DNA of 64,000 nt from Neurospora tetraspora. Taxonomy: Eukaryota > Ascomycota > Sordariomycetes > Sordariales > Sordariaceae. A program made the translations under genes and the position numbers. The stretch covers positions 713,114 to 777,113 of the forward strand of contig NW_026944393.1 of NCBI RefSeq assembly GCF_033439725.1. The letters run 5' to 3'. How positions within the stretch are numbered: position 1 is the stretch's first letter; the number at the start of each line of letters is the position of its first letter. Of the stretch, positions 1-9,443 are shown one piece after another. The notes beneath the pieces are model-generated. The model ran no database searches, was not told where the DNA came from, and saw nothing but the letters and a program-made list of their open reading frames with translations.

Positions 1-1081
1 AGTAGAGGACTGACTGGACGTCTTCCATCACACCTGTTCTAGCGTAGGCTATGAGCGCGGCGCAGATGAACTCTTCTGAGAGCAGATGTAACCGGTTTCT
101 GGCGGTGCCGAAGACGAGATCAACGGGCGAACTCCGCCGTAACATCCTCATCAAGTATTCCACCTTGTGCTCTGCCCCGGGGTTCTGCCCAAATCTGTCC
201 AGCCGCTTGTTGGTCTCGTCAAAGTTCATCTGCCTCAGCTGGGAGAGGTTGTCAGGCGTAAAGTACGGCAGGAACCGCTTCTCGGGAAACAGGTTTACAG
301 GCTTGACGCGGAAGTCGTGCCGGTTATTTTGGGTGTACAACGGTTCCGTCAAGAACCGGGCCTTGAGGAATTCGGCATACAGGTCCGTCTGGCGCTCCCA
401 CATCTTTTCGGAGACGTTCATGTGGAACCAGATCTTGCGGGCTAGGAGGGGGTCCGAAATCGATCCGGCGTATCGTAGCAAGACCTTGTAGTCGGACAAG
501 AGAAGAGGGGAGCCGGCGCGGAATCGACGGAAGGCGGCTTCGTGGACGAGCGGGTAAAGGTCGGTGTTTCTCTTTCTGGCGCCATAATTATTGACCAGAA
601 CTCCCAGCGGTGACCAGTCGGCCATGGCTGGGTCGACCCAGATATCTCCTAGCGGGTCTTTGTCTTTTCGAATGGCTTCGATTGGGTCGACGGAGCGGAG
701 AAGCTCGCTGAAGGCTGTTGGGGGAAGTTGTAGGATTTCGAGTTTGTTCTCCTTGAAGTAGGCGAGCATCTTGTGAGGTTGTCTGAAGGCGCTGGTGAAG
801 CCGTCAATCCATGGCGATCGTTTTGCGGGACGAGGTTTCTTGGCGACGGGTCTCGCGAGAAGGGTTCGGAGGAGGAGGAGCTCGTCTTGTTCGAGGGGCT
901 GTCTGGGCTCGTCAAGCTGGTGACCAAAGCCATGGTGGGCAAAGTTGCCTGGGTATGGGATTGCTGAGATGGGTTTTGCTTGTTGGGTCGTAGAATGGGA
1001 GAGCTTCTGGAGCTTGACGGCGGAGGTTCGTCGAGACTTTGGAGGGATTCGAACCCCGCGACAGGAGAGGAGGGGAGCCAT
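1..1081 (-). CDS. Mitochondrial gene-expression factor-like protein (ATP13/AEP-type), 3' part missing
   Basis: The gene runs off the left edge of the window; 360 codons are present from the ATG at 1081. The start was chosen because the first ~45 residues hold no acidic residue and many Arg/Lys/Ser (MAPLLSCRGVRIPPKSRR), like a mitochondrial presequence. No intron is needed. The body is helical and non-repetitive at the residue level, with the stretches MLAYFKENKLEILQLPP near residue 105 and LSEEFICAALIAYARTGVM near the window edge. These resemble the fungal mitochondrial ATPase expression (ATP13/Aep2, PPR-like) family, whose members support expression of mitochondrially encoded ATP synthase subunits. 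That family name is my recollection of the pattern and is tentative; another PPR-type mitochondrial RNA or translation factor is the main alternative. It is transcribed divergently from LSM3, and a miniature transposon sits in the shared promoter. Confidence 0.55.
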   Translation of the reverse strand, partial: MAPLLSCRGVRIPPKSRRTSAVKLQKLSHSTTQQAKPISAIPYPGNFAHHGFGHQLDEPRQPLEQDELLLLRTLLARPVAKKPRPAKRSPWIDGFTSAFRQPHKMLAYFKENKLEILQLPPTAFSELLRSVDPIEAIRKDKDPLGDIWVDPAMADWSPLGVLVNNYGARKRNTDLYPLVHEAAFRRFRAGSPLLLSDYKVLLRYAGSISDPLLARKIWFHMNVSEKMWERQTDLYAEFLKARFLTEPLYTQNNRHDFRVKPVNLFPEKRFLPYFTPDNLSQLRQMNFDETNKRLDRFGQNPGAEHKVEYLMRMLRRSSPVDLVFGTARNRLHLLSEEFICAALIAYARTGVMEDVQSVLY

Positions 1082-1262
1082 TGGTTGGGGAGTTGGTGTC
1101 GCCTGCGTATTATACCAATACCATTGGCATCTCTCGTCTGCAATTGAAGCTCGTCTTCCGTCTCGTCGTCTTTGAGGTGTAAGTCAACCCCGCTAACTAA
1201 AAGAGGAGAAGTGCGATGGATCTCGCGATGCCTGCAAATCCGGGGAAGGCCTGTCACTTTGA

Positions 1263-1797
1263 CGAAATCCATGCACACATACGGTAGAATCCATACGCAC
1301 ATACGGTAAACCCACTTTTTAAGGGTGTACAGCCAATCCGGAGTCCTGACCACGAACCTTCTCAAGTCCCGCGACGAGAGCTTCAAGTTCACACTCCCTA
1401 TCAATCAATAATAAATGGCTCACGGAATTTATTTGTACCAGCAACGCGGTATAAGCAACTTCTTCATTACTACCCATAGAAATGAAGATTATTTGGTAGG
1501 TAGTTTTTGCTTGTACAAAGATATAATAGGGTAAGGTAGGACCTCTAGGCCTTATATAACATAATTTTTAATACCCTCCCTAGTATTTATAGTAGGGTAA
1601 TACCTCTAAGTGGAATACCAGCCATCAGCTAAAGGTTGACAAATGGCCGAATTTCCAACTTCGAATAACACTATAAAGACAATAGAGATTTCGTAAGGTG
1701 AGTACAAAACTTGGTGGTTATTGATAACAGCTTACACTCTGAAGAGGTGGGTTATCGTATGTGCGTATGGATTCTACCGTATGTGTGCATGGTTTCC
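1263..1797. mobile_element. Miniature inverted-repeat element with 10-bp target duplication (MULE-like MITE)
   Basis: A 535-bp element. Its ends (1263-1315 and 1745-1797) are inverted repeats of about 53 bp with a 37-bp perfect core beginning CCATGCACACATACGG; the differences are two 1-nt indels and two substitutions. It is flanked by a perfect direct repeat GTCACTTTGA at 1253-1262 and 1798-1807, read as the target-site duplication. Each arm contains CACATACGGTA twice. The interior is AT-rich with no coding capacity. A 9-11 bp duplication with long terminal inverted repeats is typical of Mutator-like elements, so this is best called a non-autonomous MULE-type MITE. It lies in the promoter region between the gene ending at 1 and LSM3. 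Confidence 0.85.
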
Positions 1798-2098
1798 GTC
1801 ACTTTGAGCGACGGTTCCTGCCAAGACCTTGCCTAGTCGAAGCTCTGGCATAAGCGTTTAAGGTCGGTCAAGTTCTCACCGAGAGCGGTCAGTGCGTCAC
1901 CTTGCTCTTGGCATGCGACCAGCTGGCACTGACCTCAACCGCAGCGCTTGCAATCGGGCAGGCAAACCCCCACGCCGTCACTGGCGCTCATCATCGTTCC
2001 AGGGCAGGTCCATCAACAACAGGAACACAACGACAAAACTTCATTTTCTTCCTTCACTCGTTATTCGTTTTGGGGCTTTTTAATACACATCACACAAA

Positions 2099-2594
2099 AT
2101 GGCCGACGCAGTAGAAGATGCCGGCTCCGTTTCCGAGCCCATGGACCTCGTCCGCCTTTTGCTTGATGAGGTTGTCTGCGTCAAGCTGAGAGGTGATCGG
2201 GAGCTCAAGGGCCGTCTGCACGTAAGTCCACTTCATGTTTACATGTCCCCTTTTCAGTCGTCACCCTTTCCCATGCCACCCACCTTCACCCACCATGAGC
2301 GGCACTCATTGCTAACTGAGATATTGTGACGTAGGCCTACGACTCCCACTGCAACCTAGTCCTCGGTGAAGTCGAAGAGACCATTTACGTCGTCGATGAT
2401 GAAGATACCGAGGAGGATGATTTGAAGGTCAGCCCTCCTTCTCACCCCTTGCCCCCCTTCTTCCTTCAACCACCCCCTCATCTCCCTTGACACATCAACA
2501 TACTAACACTGCGTAGACCATCTCCCGCAAATCCGAAATGCTTTTCGTCCGCGGCGACTCCGTCGTGCTCATCTCGCCCTATACCCGTTCTTGA
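2099..2594 (+). CDS. LSM3: U6 snRNA-associated Sm-like protein LSm3
   Basis: Three exons, 2099-2221, 2335-2427 and 2517-2594, give a 97-residue protein, the normal size for LSm3. Both introns are in phase 0, with donors GTAAGT and GTCAGC, branch sites GCTAAC and ACTAAC, and TAG acceptors. The Sm1 motif lies at about residues 33-53 ([20 protein letters not shown]) and Sm2 near the C-terminus ([13 protein letters not shown]). LSm3 is a subunit of the Lsm2-8 ring, which binds the U6 snRNA 3' end in the nucleus, and of the Lsm1-7 ring, which acts in cytoplasmic mRNA decapping. The start ATG at 2099 has AAAATGG context. The TGA stop is followed in the same frame by a further 90 open codons with coding-like composition (separate entry). 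Confidence 0.93.
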
Positions 2595-2864
2595 GAAGAG
2601 GTCGTGTATGCGAAGGTACCAGTTGACGAGCACGACTTCCGCCACCGCTACGGCATCAAACCCTTCGCCGGCCCGCTTGGCCAGGACCGGTTGCCCATCG
2701 GCAAGTGGAAGTTATCGCAGGTGGCGGACGAGGCGCAGTTTTGGGAAGGGGTAGATAAGGAGGAGGAGGAGAGTGGGAAAGGGAAAAGGAAGGGGCAGAC
2801 GGAGGGTTCTGGGCAGTCAGCAGCTGAGGGTTGGTCTCAGTGGGAGTTGGACATGGGTTGTTAG
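2595..2864 (+). other. In-frame open extension downstream of the LSM3 stop codon
   Basis: After the LSM3 TGA (2592-2594) the same frame stays open for 89 codons to a TAG ending at 2864. The first ~52 codons look coding: by my count about four fifths of third positions are G or C, and the peptide is mixed and non-repetitive (it includes HDFRHRYGIKPFAGPLGQDR). The remainder is Glu/Lys/Gly-rich. No ATG begins it, so translation would need stop readthrough or an alternative splice that skips the TGA (for example joining exon 2 to AAG at about 2616). I recognise no homologue. LSm3 proteins normally end at the upstream stop. Confidence 0.4.
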
Positions 2865-3451
2865 CCTAGGTGGTGGCTACCTCAAGGTCGAGAGGGGCGC
2901 TTACGAAGGAAACCCGAGCTTTAGGAGGAGGGAAGGAGAGGGAAACGAGGAGAGAGGTGGCTTTTAGACGTGGCTATCACCATCATCACATCATGTTCAT
3001 CGTTTGTCATTGGAGCCGAAAGATAGATCACGGCACAGATATACCATTGTTATTCCCGGCCATGGAGCATTGATAGTCAGGCAGGACTTCGTTTTGACGA
3101 GGCTGAAAAAAATCACTCTGACAAGGAACTCAGTACGATGCTTAAGGGTTCCCGTCTTTCCATTTTGGTGTTTGTCATGCCAATACCCGTAAGTCATTTA
3201 TCTTCCACCTGGGATACATTACAAAAAACCACGTGGACCATACTGATACTCGAAAACCCGCAGATAATCAAACAATAATCCTGTACTGCGCGCTAAGTGC
3301 GCTGCTCCGTATATGAGATATCAAAACAATGAGACGATGCCATGCGGAAAAGAAAGAACAGCAACACGAACGCCAACTTGGGTCATCACAACATCATATG
3401 CCCAACCCCAAACTAGCACCACGTTATGCCCCAACATCAGGCGTCAGGCCA
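2865..3451. other. Intergenic, convergent 3' ends
   Basis: Between the LSM3 transcription unit and the converging GTPase gene. It is purine-rich at first, then ordinary sequence. I see no supportable gene; it probably holds both 3' untranslated regions. Confidence 0.6.
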
Positions 3452-5483
3452 TTAAGCACCAACCTTCACCTCGTTACCGGCACCCTCATTCTTAGCATCT
3501 TCGACGCCCGCAGCCACCTTATCACCCCCCTCGCCCACATTAACCCCACCCAACGGCCGTTCGGGATCATACCCGAGACTCTTGACGATGCCCAACCCCT
3601 TGGTTCTGCCCTCTCTGAAGAGAAGTCTGTCTCCCGGGACTAGGTACTCGGGTCTCTGGACGAACCGGAACGCGACGGTGGCCCGGTCACCGGTTCGGAT
3701 GAACGGACGGTCGACGTCGATGATGGCGCAGGTCTGGGAGACGGGGCCGACGTGGAGCATGGCTTGGTATTTAGTTTTGATGGTGGTTGCGTGGGAGAGG
3801 ATTAGGACTGGGGGTTGTTAGTCGGAAGCAGAGAAGGGAAAGAAGAGAGCGAGGAAGAAAGAAATGAGGAAAAGGACAAAAGGGGCAGAGGAAAAGGAGG
3901 AAAAGGGGGAGGGTTGGGTGTGTACCTTCAGCAATGAACTCCCGATACACTTTCGGCGGCCCACTTTCAGTCTTCGAGAGCACCACCATTCCCTTACGAA
4001 CATCCTTCCTCTTGACCCTCTTCAACGCAAAGCTCGCCGACTGTCCCGCGCTCGCCGCCGGGACGCCTATCCTCTTCCGCTCAATCGACCTGATCGCCGT
4101 GGTCGTGAACTTACCCAAGCCATCCGGCCCCAGGTGAACCTCATCGCCCGCATGGATGACCCCCGACTTAACGATCCCCGAGACGACTGTACCAACGTGG
4201 GGAACGCTGAAAGTGTCGTTGACATGGAACTCGAACGGCGCGTCAGCGTCGTACCGTCCGTGGTGCGGTAAGATGTTGAGGAACGAGCGGACCAAGTCCA
4301 AGTTCTCGCCTGTTACGTTGCTGACTTGGAAGATGGGGCAGATGCGCTGGGAGACGAACTGCGTGGCGGTGTTGATGCATTCCTCGCGGCTCTTGATGAA
4401 GATGGGGATCTTCCTTGCGCCAGGGGACTTCAAGATGCGGGTGATCTGGGTAATGGTCTGTTCCAAGATGTTGGGCGGGCAGATGTCGATCTTGGTGATG
4501 ACCACCATTATCGGCACGTTTAGCGCTAATGCTATGCCGAGGTGCTCTTTGGACATGCCTATTAGTCCGTTGTTGGCCGCTACCATTAGGAGGCAGTAGT
4601 TCGGCGACGATGATAACAAGCCGAAGACTGTGGTCCTCAGATACCGTTCATGCCCCGCAAGATCGGTGAAGGTGATTACTTTGGCACTGCGCTTGCCGAT
4701 TTCTTCCCACGAGAGCTTACGTCCGGGAGTGTCGGAGAGAACGGTCTGCCCGTGCGAATCGAAGCCCATGATTTCCATGCCGACAGACGAAGTGCGTCCG
4801 GTCTCGATCTCGTGCTTGTGTCTGAAAAGGTTCACGCGTGCGCGACCGCGCCCGTCGTCCAAGTCGCCTTTGACCAGAACACCCAGCATCGAGGACTTGC
4901 CGGCGTCGACGTTGCCCACGACTGCTATTCGTGTTTCGATGACCTCCTCGGCTGCGGACGGGCGTCGACGGATCATCACCTTGCCGCTCACGTCGCCATC
5001 GCGTGTCGGGGTACCGTCGAGGTCGCCGCCCAAGTTCTTGGTTAATAGCAGCTGGCAGTCGGCATCAATCTTGGCTGCGGCCTGCGATAACCTCTTGTAT
5101 GCCACCTCCCAATCTTCTTTGGTCAACTTCATGCTCTCGCCGTGGTTCTCGAAGCCGATGTCGAAGACGGACTCGCCGTGGCCTTCGTCTAATCGCTCGC
5201 CAACGATGTCGACGAGTTTCTGGAGGGAGGCGTCATCATCCGCCGCGGACAGGAGGAGGTCGCGCAGTCTTATTCGCGGACCGGGCTCGGAGAGGTTGAG
5301 ACTGTCGAGGATGTCGTCGAGCTCGGCATGATGTTCGACTTCGGGGGCGTTTGTTGTCGCACTCTGGCTCTGGGCAGCCTTGTTCGGGTAACGCAATGCT
5401 TGCTGTCTCTCGACGTACTCGGCAAAGTCGCCAAGGGCAGCTTCGCCTTTTCGTCGTTCGTGCGGTGCCTGTTTTGATGCCAT
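3452..5483 (-). CDS. GTPBP1/GTPBP2-type translational GTPase
   Basis: Two exons, 5483-3926 and 3807-3452, encode 637 residues. The 118-bp intron (donor GTACAC, acceptor CCCAG) splits the codon for the Val of AEVLILSHATT. G1 is GNVDAGKSS at about residue 190, G3 is DLAGHERY near 274 and G4 is TKID near 328. EF-Tu-like beta-barrel domains 2 and 3 follow; HVGTVVSGIVKSGVIHAGD is domain 2 and the spliced YQAMLHVGPVSQTC segment is domain 3. This matches the GTPBP1 family of elongation-factor-like GTPases, linked in animals to mRNA turnover and ribosome-associated quality control. The start at 5483 (MASKQAP) was chosen over the in-frame ATG at 5561, because the extra 26 residues look like untranslated leader. 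Cytosolic location is inferred. Confidence 0.88.
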
Positions 5484-7745
5484 GGCTGCTTGTTCTGTGT
5501 TTCCTGGTCTGGAGATCGCTGCGGTCGGGAGGTGAGTGATAAGAGGGGTCAAAAACACCAATGTTTAAAAGATCACAAGTAAACTATATATCCTAAGAAT
5601 CATTGGGCCGGAAGAGTTGGGACGAAAGGTATTGTATATTGGTACGGATGTGGAGGTAGAGGCAACGATGAGACGGTATTTTTCGTCAGACGATGAACAA
5701 GTAGTTGATGCAAAACTAAACTCTGATGCAAGAAAAGAATGGAGTATGGATAATGGCAAAGGCTGGAGAGTGTGCCTTCTTGTATGCCTTGAAGAGGAGT
5801 CTGTGACTAGAAGGTGAAGAAGGGAAGTTTCGGTGATGTTCTTCTCGCCGGCTGAGTCGAACGGAAGCTGTAGTATTGCATCTGCGCGTCAGGGTTGCGG
5901 TTGAAGAGTCATCAAAGTCTTTTGATGCCGCAGTGTTGGAAGGTGCACAGCAGTTGCATGCGGTCGCCCGAATGACAGCAGATGGGTGACTAACCGCGGC
6001 GGCGAACTGGGGGAAGCTGCAGGCGCCGCTTATCGATAAGATCCCCGCCTCGAAGCGGAAAGGTGGGACCTGGAGAGCTGGGGTGCCGGCTGGCAAGATC
6101 CGGCAAGCTCCACTACTGGAAAACGCCCTGGAGCTGCCTGGCCGTTGGTTTCTTGGCAAGGCATCTTTGAATCGGCAGTTCAACATCGAGATACCAACTC
6201 TGGTTCGAGATGGCTTCATGTACCCCGGATTTGTGTGACGATAGCATCGCAGCGGCTCATTATTCCTTGGTTTCATTCATATTTATCTTTTTTTCTGGAT
6301 TGTGGGAGAATGGGAAGCAGCGGTACATTTGGCGTGGCCTCCGGAGTGAGGCAGTTGAAAGCTCAAGAGCTGAAGAGTGAAGAGCAAAGGAAGTCAAACT
6401 GGCAAGAGCCTCCTCAAGCTGACCTCTGCTCTCTGCCCATTGCTCTTCCCCGCCCTCCGCGATGGCCATGGCGATGACCTCACCATAACGTCCATAACAT
6501 CCCTCCATCCTTTCCTTCCGGAGCTCTCCCCACAGCCCCTGGAAATCGCATGGGGAGAGACCGGACCGCACTGACACTGGCAACAGACTGGCACTACCAC
6601 CGCCGGTCCCGGAAGCTGGGGCTCCCGATCCAAAACCACGAGACGGGATTGGGGAGCTCAGTGCTCACAGGCATGCACGGACGGAAGACCGGATGCTAGC
6701 GAGGAAGTACCTCATAACTCTTCTACCACCTACTTGTCGGTACAGTACGGGTATACTACCGTCTGTTGGGAAAGTTCAGGTCCTGATGTCGTCCAAAGAG
6801 TTGGAGAACAGGTTGAGTGAGCTCCGATTACGGTGGCGTTGTCTCCGACCTCAGCACCCGGGTTCCACACCCGTCCACTCCAACCACTCCTCCTTACTCC
6901 TCATCTCTTGGCTTGACGTCCGAGACAGGAGGTGAAGAGACTGCTGATCGTGACATGGATGAAGCTCTTGGTTGCCCTTGGTGGATGAGTTGTTGAGTCA
7001 CATTACCTGTTGGCATCGTGACATCCTGGCAGTGAACACCGGATGTTGACCTTGTGCGTTGGCACCAGCACCAGCACCATGGGTTAGGTCACTTACAGAG
7101 GATTAGCGAAGTACACTGCTGTAATAGAGTCTACATTTGATCAAATTATGTTCACACTCTATAGTAGTAGATGGCTGGCTTCATATGCTTCATGCTTGGT
7201 ATCAAAGCTACTCGAATACTGCTCATATGCCACAGGCAGCCCAATCGATTCTTTTATCCCCTCTAAACGCCAGTAAATATGCCGCTGTGTTGAAGACAGC
7301 AATGCTGATGATGAATACACACAAAGTAAACCCCAAAGAACTTTTTAACTTCCTATCCCGGCCCCGAATTTTCATCACCTCCTCGTCTAAAACCAAAAGT
7401 AAAAATAAAACATGCTAAACCAAACTTCCTGCCAGTGCCCAAACCGGTGGGTGCGTAATGTCACCTCCGCAACCTTTCAAACCGGTGCCTGTGCAAGGGG
7501 GGGTATAATGTTGAAACCACATATAAACAAAAGAAAAAGAAAAAGAAGACAAGAAATCGTCATGCGAGCGAGTCGCTCGAAGCCGAAGCAGGCAAACGCC
7601 CACAATGCAGACTCGTAAAAGTCGTGATCCAACAGCCCAGGAACCAATCAAACCCCACCTCAACCCTCACCTCCACGCTCACCCTAAACTTGCCCTTGCC
7701 CTTTGTGTTACCAAACCAGCGGCCAAAAGGCTGCATCAGGGCTCT
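5484..7745. other. Intergenic region, no supported gene
   Basis: About 2.3 kb between the start of the GTPase gene and the 3' end of the arrestin gene. Open frames here, the longest being 186 codons at 5716-6276 on the minus strand, have no recognisable motif and uneven codon use. It probably contains the GTPase promoter and the arrestin 3' UTR. No RNA gene seen. Confidence 0.5.
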
Positions 7746-9443
7746 TCACCTCCTCTGCATCTCAGCCGATCCCCTCCTACTAGGGGCCCTACTAGACACG
7801 GCACTCGACCTTCCACTGCCCAGCCCACTAGGCAACATGAGCGTCTCCACTACTCCATCCATCGACTCCCCACCCATCATCAGCTCCGAATAGGCTGGCG
7901 GACTCTCGGGGACGTCCTGGTAAATGGGAGGCGCCTCGTTATCCCACGAAATGCCAATGCCTCCGCGCTCCGTGAGGATACTGCTGAAGTGCATCCTTAG
8001 GATCCTGCCAACACCGGTATGCGTGACCAAGTTGGGCTTGCCTACCGGCGCCCACTCCTGGCTGACGACCATCTCGACCATTAGCTGGTGCGAGACCTCC
8101 TGCGAGGTGGAGGTGCCGGGGTGGGTCCATCGGGTATCGCAGACTGCGGGGGACGAGTGGGATTTGGAGAGGAAGTAGTCGAGTTCGAGCTCGATGTGTG
8201 AGTCGGTGGCGGAGGAGTAGGATGATTTCCACCCGGAGAAGATGGTTTTCTCGCCGATGATGCGGGTCTCGGTCCTGGGCAGGCCCTTTGGTGGTTGGGG
8301 CTGGGCGTCACTGCCCTCTGCCGGGGTTGGGGGGACGGGAAGCTTGGGAGCGTGCTTCTCGCATGCTGGCGCCAGGGACTTGGAGATCTCCTCGAGCCTC
8401 CAGGTCAACTTCTTGAGCTTCCAGTACTCCATCGTGCCGGCCTTGGGGTTGAGCCTAGCGATCCCGTCCAGGCGGATCTGCAGCGTATTGGTGCCCGTGG
8501 GGTGGATGTGGTGGGGGTAGTGCACGTTGGCTTTGATGTTGGTGGGCGGGAAGACGCGGATGCTGTGGTGAGGCACTTCGGAGGAGGCGAGAGAGCGCTT
8601 GACGTCGAGGATCTTTTCGAACTTGATAGCTGGCTGCAAAGTGCCGTTGACCTTCGGCAGGGCCTCGACCTTGAATTCGTAGGCGATGGAGGCCAGGGGA
8701 CCGTCCATGCTTGCTGGTAGGTGACCGTCGAGCAAAACGGAGAAGGGGAAGGAGTGTTGCCCCTTGGCGAGGACGAGAGGGTGGTCGAGGAACTGCCATT
8801 TCTTGATCTCGGTGTACTGGTGGGTGCAGTCGTGGCAGTGGTGAGTGAAGGGTCGTTTTTGCGTGACGTGGATCTTCAGCGTGGCGTTGATGAACTCGAC
8901 CTCTAGCAGGTCGTGGTCCTCCTTGATGTTGAGGAAGATTTGGCCAGAGACGAGCGCGCCTGTGGACGTTTCTGGGTCATTGTAAAGAACAATCGGAGGC
9001 GACTCGAGCTTCCAGTCGAGAGAGGCGGGCGCGTTGGCGTGCACATCTTTGCTGGAACGGCCGAAGTGCATGCCCGGGAAGGATATCCTGTGGTGGTGAT
9101 GATGGTCCTTTTCTTTGTGGTGGTGGTGGTCCTTGGCGCTAACGACCTCTTTGCTCGTGTTAGTGCTAGACGTTGTGCTGGTGGTGTGTGCGCTATCCGA
9201 AGAATCGCTGGACCTTAACAGAGGAGACATGGATCGTGGTGGCGTCGTGTTGCTGGTGCTGCTGTCTTCTTCTTCGCTCGAGGCAAGCGCAACTCGCTCT
9301 GTGCTTCCGTGACGGGCAACGCGAGCAGCGCCCGTCGGACTCTCTCGCCTTCGGGAAGTCTTGCCGGATTTTGTGAAGGTGGAGACCTGGAACTCAAGTG
9401 TATTGGCCGACGACCGGAGGAAATCGACAACTCTGTGTGGCAT
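7746..9443 (-). CDS. Ldb19/Art1-type arrestin-related trafficking adaptor
   Basis: A single exon of 565 residues from the ATG at 9443 (MPHRVVDFLRSS). The frame is open further upstream, but that stretch is low-complexity leader. A Ser/Thr-rich N-terminal third with a His-rich run (KDHHHHKEKDHHHHH) is followed by the arrestin fold: LDWKLESPPIVLYNDPETS, STGALVSGQI, HVTQKRPFTHHCHDC, FPFSVLLDGHLPAS and SIRVFPPTNIKAN, the pattern of the LDB19 family. Two PPxY motifs near the C-terminus (APPIYQD, SPPAYSE) are the expected docking sites for a Rsp5/Nedd4-type ubiquitin ligase. Family members recruit the ligase to plasma-membrane transporters to trigger their endocytosis. The C-terminal tail is Ser-rich, ending SRRGSAEMQRR. 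Family assignment is strong; the cargo is unknown. Confidence 0.87.
   Translation of the reverse strand: MPHRVVDFLRSSANTLEFQVSTFTKSGKTSRRRESPTGAARVARHGSTERVALASSEEEDSSTSNTTPPRSMSPLLRSSDSSDSAHTTSTTSSTNTSKEVVSAKDHHHHKEKDHHHHHRISFPGMHFGRSSKDVHANAPASLDWKLESPPIVLYNDPETSTGALVSGQIFLNIKEDHDLLEVEFINATLKIHVTQKRPFTHHCHDCTHQYTEIKKWQFLDHPLVLAKGQHSFPFSVLLDGHLPASMDGPLASIAYEFKVEALPKVNGTLQPAIKFEKILDVKRSLASSEVPHHSIRVFPPTNIKANVHYPHHIHPTGTNTLQIRLDGIARLNPKAGTMEYWKLKKLTWRLEEISKSLAPACEKHAPKLPVPPTPAEGSDAQPQPPKGLPRTETRIIGEKTIFSGWKSSYSSATDSHIELELDYFLSKSHSSPAVCDTRWTHPGTSTSQEVSHQLMVEMVVSQEWAPVGKPNLVTHTGVGRILRMHFSSILTERGGIGISWDNEAPPIYQDVPESPPAYSELMMGGESMDGVVETLMLPSGLGSGRSSAVSSRAPSRRGSAEMQRR

Noticed and set aside
1041-1062. 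GGGGTTCGAATCCC-like sequence resembling a tRNA T-arm
   Set aside because: No other tRNA arms nearby; it is coding sequence of the mitochondrial factor gene.
649-1404. 251-codon minus-strand frame
   Set aside because: It is out of frame with the well-supported mitochondrial factor gene, runs into the MITE, and is Ser/Pro-rich without motifs.
5716-6276. 186-codon minus-strand frame
   Set aside because: No motif, no splice partner, composition unlike neighbouring genes.
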